DNA from: Planctomycetota bacterium
GTDB taxonomy: Bacteria; Planctomycetota; UBA1135
NCBI GenBank assembly: GCA_024275135.1
Contig: JAJRZS010000018.1
Location: 1-64,000 of the forward strand
Direction of reading: 5' to 3'
Length of the DNA: 64,000 nucleotides
Numbering within the stretch: position 1 is the stretch's first letter; each line of letters begins with the position of its first letter. This document shows, in pieces, positions 8,801-16,093 of the stretch. The position numbers were made by a program, and so were the translations under genes. The notes beneath the pieces are model-generated. The model made no database searches, was not told the DNA's origin, and saw only the letters and a program-made list of their open reading frames with translations.

Positions 8801-9798
8801 ACTGCAAAGATAAGGCCATTCTCTTGCGGGCCATGTTATCGGCAATTGGGGTCGAGGCCTACCCTGTTTTGCTGTTGCGCACTGCCGACGGACACCACGG
8901 CGGCAGACGTTTTGAGGAAGACCTCAGTCTGGCCATGGTGAGTCATTTCAACCACTGCATCGCCTACATTCCGCCGCAAGAAGATTTGCCCGGAATGTTT
9001 GTCGACGGCACGGCCAGCTTGCATCCGCTCGATGTTTTACCTTATGACGATCGCGGCGCTCAGGTCTTGATTGTGAAGCCAACCGGTGTGGAACGCGTGC
9101 GCATCCCCTTCAGCGATGCTACCGACAACACCATTCACAAATCCTTCCTCGTCCATTATCAGGAAGATGGCAGCGCTTCAGTACAAATGGTGATTCGTCC
9201 CTTCGGGCGTTTTGATGCCCAATATCGAAGCTTGTTCTCCGGCGGCGACCAAGATCGCCAGGAAACCGTGCAACGCATGTTAAGTTCCCTCTTTGGGCCA
9301 CTTGCGGATACACCTCAATACGACATTCCGGTCCCCGATGCGTCCCGACTTGGTGAATCTTTGGTTTATCAACTCCAGGGAGAGCCAAGTAGCCTAGCAC
9401 GCAAAGCAGAAGGCGGATTGGAAATCCCCTTTACCTTGGATCCGCAAGGACTGTTGCAAACCCTGGCCCCGGAAGTCACTCGTAATACCGATTTACTTTT
9501 GGATTCAGCTCAGGTGCATGAGGTGGTTTATGAATTTTCTCTGCCGCCGGGTTGGACCCTAGACGACATTCCAGAAACGGTGGAAGGCAGTACGCAGGAT
9601 GCCTCCTACCGCTGGCAAATCGAGCTTACGGAAGAAGGCAATTTCCGTGTTCACGAACAATTTGCCCTCCTCACCCATCGCATTCCCGTCGCCCGTTACT
9701 CCGCGTTCCGGGATTTGTGTCGCCTGGTCGACAGCACTCAGGATCGCTTCCTCCATGCTTCTGCTCCTGGCAACATCAACCAGACGGAGGACCAGTGA
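5875..9798 (+). CDS. TPR lipoprotein with DUF3857 and an active-looking transglutaminase-like domain
   Basis: A 1307-residue exported protein. The N terminus MKLMRTPFWLVFLALLGAC is a lipoprotein signal with Cys19 as the lipidated residue. A low-complexity Ser/Pro/Thr linker follows, then alpha-helical TPR repeats (clearest near residues 590-660, with LALLARIYLAQGNLEEAV). A DUF3857-like beta domain comes next, then a transglutaminase-like domain whose triad can be placed at Cys977 (FGDCKDKA), His1027 (FNHCIAY) and Asp1044 (VDGTA). The start ATG at 5875 was chosen for the signal peptide; an earlier frame overlaps lexA. The stop overlaps the next gene as TGATG. The family is common in Bacteroidetes and Planctomycetes but has no settled substrate. 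Divergence from lexA makes shared control possible. Confidence 0.85.
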   Translation: MKLMRTPFWLVFLALLGACTSGAPSTSSQAPAETTLVPAETAFHVTGQEASNPSQEPAPPTEEDAYRLYTYGDIEAAMKLYAQLLEQTIRARDEALHPQDPKVEANPAEAARLQAEMEWLAMGFVRAAGTSGNQSGARKFLDPLPLDPSMGLAWSLLQWGHPDRVANLHRLYDWQFLGPFDNERGAAMDHALPAQSDPISTSFPGKVRDVQWRHTPAQAPLGAHLNFSKLMHPTQQSALLLRTWVQAPTTTEATLLLGIEGEARVWHDGEPILDAPERRHMQIDSLAAPLTLHPGWNEISIKLGSRDHAPMLSARLVDAQAQPLAFPHTSTPPPEVLPQELKASPAPKVSIQDHPGALAYYYGLTLAAPENAEAFYRLGQLQDFYQTAPISQHPGRDALRKAVHLEPDNVRYRSLYASNLFPEAGTPAAEVDLNPWLEQARKVLALDPTNPTVLAQRAQAALQYQKLEPVALEHARSLVAACDAQPLTRFFLATILSGFSHNLVAENHFRALLADSRIAFYPNFREQALRQTLPEDSPQWLPALESIFEQDPRPDIQQEIMRKKRMLRAQFDADLELQELEQMLQLDPWNSGLLRASAERFQSQGDLDTAMRLVKRALAIKPESAANLALLARIYLAQGNLEEAVLSLERELDIDYSAEEESRLLQHLRALKGASFEEPYRESLDAIVARHPATNETNGKSPYSHEYLLYRTVIRIHPDSTAHRYMRKVIRVLNPNGMRKLDVVYFPYAYGDQELRVETAIVRHADGSEETARTARGWRGRQVDLPQLRVGDIIDLEWRVDDLHTTFFGKYFGLDHQMTPDRAVPTRESQLVLLVPDELPLVFHPLRLPDVKAEVAATENFGTSHAWTVYDLAPQRIETLMPPAEETVPRIQASSYASWEDFGAWWWNLIDSGIRLTPEMEAKVQELTANKTSLRDQVAAIYAFVANDIRYNAWEFGVHGYQPYSAPVIFSRKFGDCKDKAILLRAMLSAIGVEAYPVLLLRTADGHHGGRRFEEDLSLAMVSHFNHCIAYIPPQEDLPGMFVDGTASLHPLDVLPYDDRGAQVLIVKPTGVERVRIPFSDATDNTIHKSFLVHYQEDGSASVQMVIRPFGRFDAQYRSLFSGGDQDRQETVQRMLSSLFGPLADTPQYDIPVPDASRLGESLVYQLQGEPSSLARKAEGGLEIPFTLDPQGLLQTLAPEVTRNTDLLLDSAQVHEVVYEFSLPPGWTLDDIPETVEGSTQDASYRWQIELTEEGNFRVHEQFALLTHRIPVARYSAFRDLCRLVDSTQDRFLHASAPGNINQTEDQ

Positions 9799-12700
9799 TG
9801 ATTTCTTTCTTCCTACTTTCCGCCCCCCTCCTCCTTCAGGCGACCACTCCGCAGGATGCCTCGCAAGAACCCCTGACGCAAGAGCCAGCAGAGGTGAGCT
9901 TGGCCTTGCCTACGGTGGAAGTCGACACATCCCAGCTCAGTCCGGAACTGCTCTTAGCGCATCCCGGTTTGTTTCGCGGTGACTACGACCAGGTTCGTGC
10001 GGATTGGCTGCAAGCCCTCACCGCCGACCGCAGCTCTCCACTGGCCGCCTTTACCGCCCAACGCCTGGCGGCTCTGGACGGTGTTTGCAGCCGGGGCCTG
10101 CCAGCCGATCGCTTGGCTGAACTGATTGAAGGCGTGGATGACAGCCAAAGCTCCTTCGCCCTCAAGCGGTTATTCCTACGGGAATTGCGACGCAGTCGCT
10201 TTGCCGATACGCGCCCTGTTTTCGCCGATGACTTATTCCAAGACTGGTTCACAAACTGGCGAGTATTAACCGATTGGGGCCCCTTGGGCGCTCCGTCTCC
10301 ACTACGCCTTCAAGTGGTGCCACCTGATCCTCGGGCAAGCAAAGTCTTGGATGCAGAAAATGGGCTGGAGCACCACTGGTATCGCATGCAGCGCCAGGCC
10401 AACCGCACCCTCATTCATCCCAATCGCCTCAGCAGCCGTGAAGCCGGACTCAGCTATGCTGCACTTTGGCTACGCGCTGACGTCGACATCGCTACTTTGG
10501 AATTGCGTGCCAGTGAGGGCTTTCGTTGTTGGTGGAATGGCATGCCCACCTTTGAAGATTTGCATGAAGGGCCAACCACGGGTGAAAAGGTGCACCGCGC
10601 TTTGGTGCATGTGCAAACTGGCTGGAATTTGTTGTTGGTCGAAATGGATGCCGCCAGCGATATGCGCCTGGGCGGGCGCTTGTTGGATCGCGGCGGCCGC
10701 ATCCTTCCCTTCTATGAATGGGATGGTCAGGGGCAGCAACCCGATCTCCCGGAAACTTTGGTGCCCGCGGAAGTCCTTGCTGTTCCCGCTTGGCTACCCA
10801 CTGCACAAGATCCATACAGCCTCATGTTGCGCAGTGAAATGCTGGTGGCTCGGGAACATGCCGACCAAGCCCTTGCTCTGAAGCAGCCAGAGAATCTCAC
10901 TCCGCTGCAACAAGCACTCTGGCTGCACACTCGCTACCACGCCGTCAACCAAAGCAAACATTTGCCCCAAGCGGTTCGGCGCAGCCGTTTGATGAGTTTG
11001 GAAAAGGAGATGAGAGAGCTTGGTTTCTTCGATTTGGCGATGGAACTTTCTGCCGCACGGCGACTTCTCCGCGAGGACAAAGCCGATGACGCCCTAGCTG
11101 CTGTTGACTCGATTTTCCAAGTACTCCCCAACAATCTGCAAGCGCGTTTGTTGCAGGCGGATGCCTTGCTCGAAATTGACGATACCGGCACTTTGGCCAA
11201 GCCCCTATTGCTGGCCATCCACCAAGATTATCCGCAACTTGATGCGCCCTTGGAAGAACTCCAAGCCATCGCGATGGATCATGACGACCGCCCCACGGCT
11301 TTGGCCTTGGCGCGCCTGCGCACGAAGATTTCTGGCGATCGCGGCCAAGCTTTGATTCCTCTTCTTTTACAAGGCAATGAAAAAGATCGGGCGCAAGCCC
11401 AGGCAATGGTGGATCGTTTGCTGCAAGAAGAGCCCCAGCTCACGACTGGCCTGCAATTTCGCGAACAATTGTTGCGTCTACAAGGAATGGACGAGGCCTT
11501 GATTGCCACTCTAAGGCGTCGGGTCGAGCAACAACCAGGCCTGCCATCCCCACTTTTACGCTTGGCCAAAGCCTTGCTTCAGGCTGGGCACACCGAAGAT
11601 GCGATACAGGCGATGCAAGAAGCCCTCGCTTTGCTTCCTGGCGATGCCGACTTGCGCGCCGATCTTTCTTTGCTGCAAGACCAAGCTGATGCCGCACAGA
11701 ATTTTTTCGCTGCCTTTGCCGCCGACAAGGATGCACAGCTTGCTTTGCGCGAAAAAATGTCGCATGACAATTCTACCGCCATGCTTCTTGATAGCGGCAT
11801 GGTTTACCTCTTTGCCGATGGTTCCTTTGCTTACCAAGTCGACAACCTCGACCTTCCCCTGGATCGCCAGGGTACGGAGCAACTGCACGAAATGCCTGTC
11901 ATCGGCACCCCACTATTGGCCCAAATTTACGAAGTCGACGGCAATATCCTGGAACCCCACCAAGTGGAAGACAGTTGGGTCATGCCTTCACTAGACCCGG
12001 GCGACGTCATTGCAACCTCCTACCTGCGAGAAAGCAAAGGACTACCTGGACTCGCTCCCAAACCTGGTATTTGGAGTTTTGCCTCCACCGACAAGGATTT
12101 TGCCCTTAGCCGTTGGGTGATTTTCGTTCCCAATGATTTGGCTGGTCGATTTGTCGAACACAACTTTGACGGCAGCCATGAGATTGTGGATTGGCAAGGT
12201 GGCAAGGTCCATATTTTTGAACGTCGGGATAGCAGCCGAGTCGAGCCAGAAATCATGATGCCCTCGAATAATGAAATTCTGCCTTGGGTATCCTTTGGCG
12301 ACGATCGTCCGCTTGTTTGGGAAGCCGAAGATTGGCGGCGCTGGTTCCAGTGGCAAACTTCCATTCCTGCCGACATCGAATTGGAGCTTCGTGCCTTCTT
12401 AGCCAAACTCGATTTAAGTGGAAGCAAGTTGGAGCAGGCCCGCACCATTTATGCAGCCGTCGACCAACATGTCCTGGACTACAACGGAGGCGGCGATGTC
12501 ACCGACATCTGGACTTTGCGGCGCGGGAATCCTGTTTATTTTCTATCAGCTCTTCTTCGCTTGGCCGACATTCCGCACGAATGGGCCTTACTGCAACCCA
12601 CTGCCCCGGAATTGGATACCGATCCGCTGCGCCCTTTTTCTGATGGCAGCGAATTCAATACCCCAGCCTTACGCCTCAGTCCACTTGAAGAAGGTTCTGA

Positions 12701-13517
12701 TGTCACCTGGCTCATGTTGGCTAATCGTGGCACGCCTTTTGGCAGCCTACCAGCAGAAATGCTGGGGGCCAAAGCTTTGGTTTTAGAACCGAAGGGCTTC
12801 CGCATAGAAACGACTTCCACCAAGAGCTTGGAGGACATTTGGGATCTTGATTTGCAGGTGGCCTACACCATTCAAGCCGATGAGTCGGCCCAAGTTCTGG
12901 GTTCGGTGCGCATTACCGGCTCTCAAGGCGCCACGTTGCGGGAACAATTGGCACAAATTAGTCCAGAACAACGCGACCAAGGCCTGCGTCAGCTCACCGG
13001 CCAAATGGTCAAGGGCTTGGATTTAGAGAGGGCCCAGCTCAAAGACCTGGAGGTTGCCGGTGCACCCTTGATGGTGGAATTTTCTGGCACCATTCCGAAC
13101 TTCGTACAGCAAGGCGGGGAACAATATGGAGCTCGCTTGAGGCTTCCTGAGTTTCACCTCGGCGATGGCTTCGGCCCCGCCATCCGCAATCTCGACTTTG
13201 CCTTCCGCTCCACCATGCGTTTGCGCACCCGAGTGCAACTCGACACGCAGGGCACTTGGAAACTGGAGTATGGGCCAACGCCATTGCATTTGCAACGCGA
13301 TGGTTTTGCTTACGATTTTGAGGTTGAAAAAGATGAGCAACATCTTGCCGTCAACCGCACCTTGTGGATGCGTGGATTAGAAATTCCAGCCGATGAATTT
13401 CCCAATTTTGTCGACAAACTGCGCCAACAGGAAAACCAAGAAGCGCGAGCGGTACGTCTAATCCCCAACGCTCCACCGGCCCCGGAACAAGAAGCACCGA
13501 CTTCCGAAGAAAATTAA
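9798..13517 (+). CDS. Paralogous TPR/DUF3857 protein with a degenerate transglutaminase-like domain
   Basis: A 1239-residue protein with a signal peptide (MISFFLLSAPLLLQA). The domain order resembles the preceding gene: helical repeats (about residues 330-640), a DUF3857-like region and a transglutaminase-like region near residues 880-960. Aligning its LSALLRLADIPHEWALL with LRAMLSAIGVEAYPVLL of the upstream protein puts Gly910-Asn911 (RRGNPV) where the catalytic Cys should be. No equivalent His or Asp follows, so it should be enzymatically inactive. The start at 9798 overlaps the upstream stop and has GGAGG seven bases before it, so the two proteins are made from one transcript. It may be a structural partner of the active paralogue. 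The stop overlaps gshA convergently by 4 bases. Confidence 0.83.
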   Translation: MISFFLLSAPLLLQATTPQDASQEPLTQEPAEVSLALPTVEVDTSQLSPELLLAHPGLFRGDYDQVRADWLQALTADRSSPLAAFTAQRLAALDGVCSRGLPADRLAELIEGVDDSQSSFALKRLFLRELRRSRFADTRPVFADDLFQDWFTNWRVLTDWGPLGAPSPLRLQVVPPDPRASKVLDAENGLEHHWYRMQRQANRTLIHPNRLSSREAGLSYAALWLRADVDIATLELRASEGFRCWWNGMPTFEDLHEGPTTGEKVHRALVHVQTGWNLLLVEMDAASDMRLGGRLLDRGGRILPFYEWDGQGQQPDLPETLVPAEVLAVPAWLPTAQDPYSLMLRSEMLVAREHADQALALKQPENLTPLQQALWLHTRYHAVNQSKHLPQAVRRSRLMSLEKEMRELGFFDLAMELSAARRLLREDKADDALAAVDSIFQVLPNNLQARLLQADALLEIDDTGTLAKPLLLAIHQDYPQLDAPLEELQAIAMDHDDRPTALALARLRTKISGDRGQALIPLLLQGNEKDRAQAQAMVDRLLQEEPQLTTGLQFREQLLRLQGMDEALIATLRRRVEQQPGLPSPLLRLAKALLQAGHTEDAIQAMQEALALLPGDADLRADLSLLQDQADAAQNFFAAFAADKDAQLALREKMSHDNSTAMLLDSGMVYLFADGSFAYQVDNLDLPLDRQGTEQLHEMPVIGTPLLAQIYEVDGNILEPHQVEDSWVMPSLDPGDVIATSYLRESKGLPGLAPKPGIWSFASTDKDFALSRWVIFVPNDLAGRFVEHNFDGSHEIVDWQGGKVHIFERRDSSRVEPEIMMPSNNEILPWVSFGDDRPLVWEAEDWRRWFQWQTSIPADIELELRAFLAKLDLSGSKLEQARTIYAAVDQHVLDYNGGGDVTDIWTLRRGNPVYFLSALLRLADIPHEWALLQPTAPELDTDPLRPFSDGSEFNTPALRLSPLEEGSDVTWLMLANRGTPFGSLPAEMLGAKALVLEPKGFRIETTSTKSLEDIWDLDLQVAYTIQADESAQVLGSVRITGSQGATLREQLAQISPEQRDQGLRQLTGQMVKGLDLERAQLKDLEVAGAPLMVEFSGTIPNFVQQGGEQYGARLRLPEFHLGDGFGPAIRNLDFAFRSTMRLRTRVQLDTQGTWKLEYGPTPLHLQRDGFAYDFEVEKDEQHLAVNRTLWMRGLEIPADEFPNFVDKLRQQENQEARAVRLIPNAPPAPEQEAPTSEEN

Positions 13518-14812
13518 CGGTAGGCGCAGCATTGGCCTTGTAAGGCCGCCTGTAAATCACCTTGGTGCTTTTGCAGGCTGCTCGCCGTTCGCTCGGCTAA
13601 GGAGCGCCCGTCCGCCAACAACTCCGCCAGCGGCTCTAAATAGGGAGCGGCAGCGGCGGATGGACGCGCCAGGGCCAACAACTCGCGAGCCAAGTCCAGC
13701 AAACGGTAACCTTCCGGCGTGCTTCCCGCCAAAGCATGTTTATGCGCTTGATCCCAAGTTTCCAAACGCTCGAGATAAGACCAGGCTGCAGTGAGCTTCC
13801 AAGCCTCTTGCTGGGCCTCCGCATCATAAAACAATCCCTCCACCCAAGCAGCGAGCGCAAGCGCGTAAGCAGGCGGCACCGTATCAGCACAACGCAGCTC
13901 CACTTGCGGACGAAAACGAACTTCTGGGAAGGGGGTCGATAAATGATCCTCCCAATCCTCTTCCGTTGCTTTTCCAGATTCCAGCCAATGGCGAAAACTA
14001 TGCCCCCGCTTGTCAACGTAGGCTCCATCGCGGTGAACAAACAACATGGGTACATCCAACATCCACTGAATGTAATCTTCAAAGGTGGTGTCGGTTTGGC
14101 ATAAACGCTCGACAATCCCACAACGACCAGGATCGGTATGGGCCCAAACATGTCCGCGCCAACTCATGAAGCCACTCAATTGGCCGGCGCGAAAAGGAGA
14201 ATTGGCAAAAACCGCATTGAAGATTGGGGCCAAAGCGAAGACGGTGCGGAGCTTGGCCATGGCGTCCTCTTCGCTGAAATAATCAAAATTTACCTGCACC
14301 CCAGCGGTGGTTTTCATCATCCACAAGCCGAGGGTGTCGGCCTTTGCCAACCAAGGCTCCAAAAAGTCATAACGACGTTTGGGCAAACGTCGAATGTCTT
14401 CGGGGCGGGCTCGCGGATGGGAACCCGTCGCCAAAAAACAGTAGCCAGTGCTGTGGCGCAATTCGGCTAAGAAGGCACAGTAGTCGGAGATTTCTTGCTC
14501 CAAGCTCGGCAAATCCGAACATGGGGTGGAGCCAAACTCAATTTGTCCCCCCGGCTCCAAGGTGATGGCACGGCCATCAGCAGCCACCAAAGCCAGCAAA
14601 TGATCTCGCTCATATTGGGGTTGCCACTGCGTGGTGGCAGCCAGACTGCGCATCAGCGATTCCACCCCACCCGGCCCAAAATACTGGACGGTTTGACAAC
14701 GTGCGTCGAGCACAAATTGCTCAAATTCCAATCCCAACTTGCCGTGGCCGGGCTGACGTATGCCGCGCTCAAAAAAAGCGCGAAGCTGGGCATGGTTATG
14801 CAGATGGTTCAT
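13514..14812 (-). CDS. gshA: Glutamate-cysteine ligase (plant/proteobacterial GCS2 type)
   Basis: A 432-residue enzyme catalysing the first step of glutathione synthesis, ATP-dependent joining of glutamate and cysteine. Family signatures include KLGLEFEQFVLD near the N terminus, TLEPGGQIEFGSTP, MMKTTAGVQVNFDYFSEED and FANSPFRAGQLSGFMSWRG. The start is ATG 14812, only 7 bases after the encoded CCA end of tRNA-Sec, with no Shine-Dalgarno sequence. A reading that begins further upstream would lie inside the tRNA and was discarded. Co-orientation and spacing indicate expression from the selD-selC transcript. No glutathione synthetase gene is present in the window, so the final product could be glutathione or a related gamma-glutamyl thiol. 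Confidence 0.92.
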   Translation of the reverse strand: MNHLHNHAQLRAFFERGIRQPGHGKLGLEFEQFVLDARCQTVQYFGPGGVESLMRSLAATTQWQPQYERDHLLALVAADGRAITLEPGGQIEFGSTPCSDLPSLEQEISDYCAFLAELRHSTGYCFLATGSHPRARPEDIRRLPKRRYDFLEPWLAKADTLGLWMMKTTAGVQVNFDYFSEEDAMAKLRTVFALAPIFNAVFANSPFRAGQLSGFMSWRGHVWAHTDPGRCGIVERLCQTDTTFEDYIQWMLDVPMLFVHRDGAYVDKRGHSFRHWLESGKATEEDWEDHLSTPFPEVRFRPQVELRCADTVPPAYALALAAWVEGLFYDAEAQQEAWKLTAAWSYLERLETWDQAHKHALAGSTPEGYRLLDLARELLALARPSAAAAPYLEPLAELLADGRSLAERTASSLQKHQGDLQAALQGQCCAYR

Positions 14813-14819
14813 GCAGGTA

Positions 14820-14916
14820 TGGCGGGAGCGCATGGGAATCGAACCCACCGGGCATCGCCGAACGACACCCCAACGGCTTTGAAGGCCGCACAGGACACCA
14901 GCCCTGATCCGCTCCC
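14820..14916 (-). tRNA. selC: tRNA-Sec (anticodon UCA)
   Basis: A 97-base selenocysteine tRNA with encoded CCA. On the minus strand the acceptor stem is GGGAGCG paired with CGCTCCC, followed by discriminator G and CCA; an eighth pair would be a G-G mismatch. The D stem is six pairs (CAGGGC/GTCCTG) with a four-base loop TGGT, a hallmark of tRNA-Sec. The anticodon loop is CTTCAAA with UCA. The long variable arm has eight pairs (GGGTGTCG/CGATGCCC), and the T loop is TTCGATT. It reads UGA, and the upstream selD contains such a codon. Confidence 0.97.
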
Positions 14917-14944
14917 CTTCGAATTGGATGGTTCATGATAGCGT

Positions 14945-14971
14945 CTCCATGGAGCGGCTTGGAGCCAAGCC
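14945..14971 (-). repeat. Two small dyads between selD and selC
   Basis: Immediately after the selD stop there is a six-pair hairpin, GGCTTG-GAGC-CAAGCC at 14956-14971 as written on the plus strand. It is followed by the perfect palindrome CTCCATGGAG at 14945-14954. There is no U-tract, so this is not a typical intrinsic terminator. It may mark RNA processing between selD mRNA and the tRNA. Confidence 0.5.
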
Positions 14972-14972
14972 C

Positions 14973-16007
14973 TTAGGCTAAAACCACAGCGGGCTCACCC
15001 TCCAGCACTTCGCCGATTTGACAAACTGGCTCATCCGCCGGCAAAGCGGCAGCAAAATCCTGGGCGCGATCCAAAGGAACAGAAACGAGCAAGCCACCGG
15101 AGGTTTCTGCGTCAAAACAGATTTTGGCTAACCAAGTAGGCGTTTGTTCACCCACCTGCACAAAATCAGCCAGGTTTTGTTGTCCACGCTTGCTAGCTCC
15201 GGAAAAAATGCCTTGCTGTGCGAGGTCGGCAGCTCCTGGATAAAGAGGAATGGAAGATGCATCCAAATGGAGAATTACCTTCGATGCCCGCGCCACATTG
15301 GCGGCATGCCCCAACAAGCCAAATCCAGTGATATCGGTTGCCGCTTTAACCCCCACCGCGCGCATGGCCTGTGCAGCTTTGCGGTTCAAGCGGGCCATTC
15401 CCTTCACCGCCGCAGCCACATCCGCCTCTTGCGCAAGCTCCTTTTTTACTGCTGTATTGATGCTGCCCACCCCCACTGGCTTGGTTAAAAACAGCAAATC
15501 GCCAGGGCGCGCGCCATCATTGGTCGCCAGGTGTTTTTCCTCGACCTCGCCATAAATGGCAAAGCCAAATAGGGGCTCAGCGGACAACACCGAATGCCCA
15601 CCTACCCATAAGGCGCCTGCTTCCTGCACCTTTTCCACGGCAGCCTGAAAAATTGGCTCCAAAACCTCCTGATCCCAATCTGCAGGAAAGCCAGCCAAGT
15701 TCAGCACCACTTTGGCCTCCCCACCCGAAGCATAAATGTCCGACAGGGAATTGGCGGCGGCAATCGCCCCGTAGGCGGCCGGATCGTCGACCACCGGTGG
15801 GAAAAAGTCGACGGTATGCAGGCCAACACGCCCATTTTCCAAGCGAACCGCCCCCACATCGTCGTACCCTTCCGGGCCGGCGAGCAGGTCAGGCGAAACC
15901 GCCGCGGGTGCAACTACGCGCAGAACCTGCGCCAGCTGCCCCTGAGGAAGTTTGGCCGCTCAGCCGCTACAAGCAGCGTAATCAATTAATCGCTTGTTCA
16001 AACTCAT
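14973..16007 (-). CDS. selD: Selenide, water dikinase (selenophosphate synthetase), itself a selenoprotein
   Basis: A 344-residue enzyme making selenophosphate from selenide and ATP for tRNA-Sec charging by SelA. The frame opens at ATG 16007 and has an in-frame TGA at codon 16 (15960-15962), giving DYAACSG-U-AAKLPQGQLAQ. This matches the family motif in which Sec or Cys is followed by Lys three residues later (U16, K19; C17 and K20 in E. coli). Without read-through the remaining 294 residues would lack the catalytic loop. The rest is intact, including HTVDFFPPVVDD, LWVGGHSV and TDITGFGLLGHA. A possible SECIS hairpin follows the UGA. AGGCGA precedes the ATG. tRNA-Sec and gshA follow on the same strand. 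The divergent neighbour is a histidine kinase. Confidence 0.95.
15931..15956 (-). promoter_or_regulatory. Candidate bacterial SECIS hairpin in selD
   Basis: Three bases after the UGA the mRNA can fold as GCCA-AA-CU-U-CC, apical loop UCAGG, then GG-C-AG-C-UGGC. This gives a stem-loop within the distance over which bacterial SelB recognises SECIS elements (established for fdhF of E. coli). The pairing was found by eye and includes internal mismatches. Confidence 0.5.
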
Positions 16008-16020
16008 TCGCCTGATTTTA

Positions 16021-16092
16021 GGTTTTTCCTTTAGAAAAACCCAATTTTCGCCGAAGAAAGCAGGAATTCTGCGGATTTTACGCAAATTCTGC
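16021..16092. promoter_or_regulatory. selD / histidine kinase divergent promoter region with hairpin and direct repeats
   Basis: The region has an eight-pair inverted repeat, GGTTTTTC-CTTTA-GAAAAACC, at 16021-16041. It also has two copies of AATTCTGC at 16065-16072 and 16085-16092, spaced 20 bases apart (about two helical turns). The second copy touches the kinase start codon. The spacing suggests a regulator site, but no regulator can be named. Confidence 0.35.
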
Positions 16093-16093
16093 C

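Noticed and set aside
14813-14848. Longer N terminus for the glutamate-cysteine ligase
   Set aside because: The upstream in-frame ATG lies inside the tRNA-Sec gene; the family match begins after MNHLHNHAQ.
14973-15857. selD as a 294-codon gene starting with GTG, or as a pseudogene
   Set aside because: The read-through frame upstream of the UGA matches the SelD N terminus and tRNA-Sec is adjacent, so recoding explains it.
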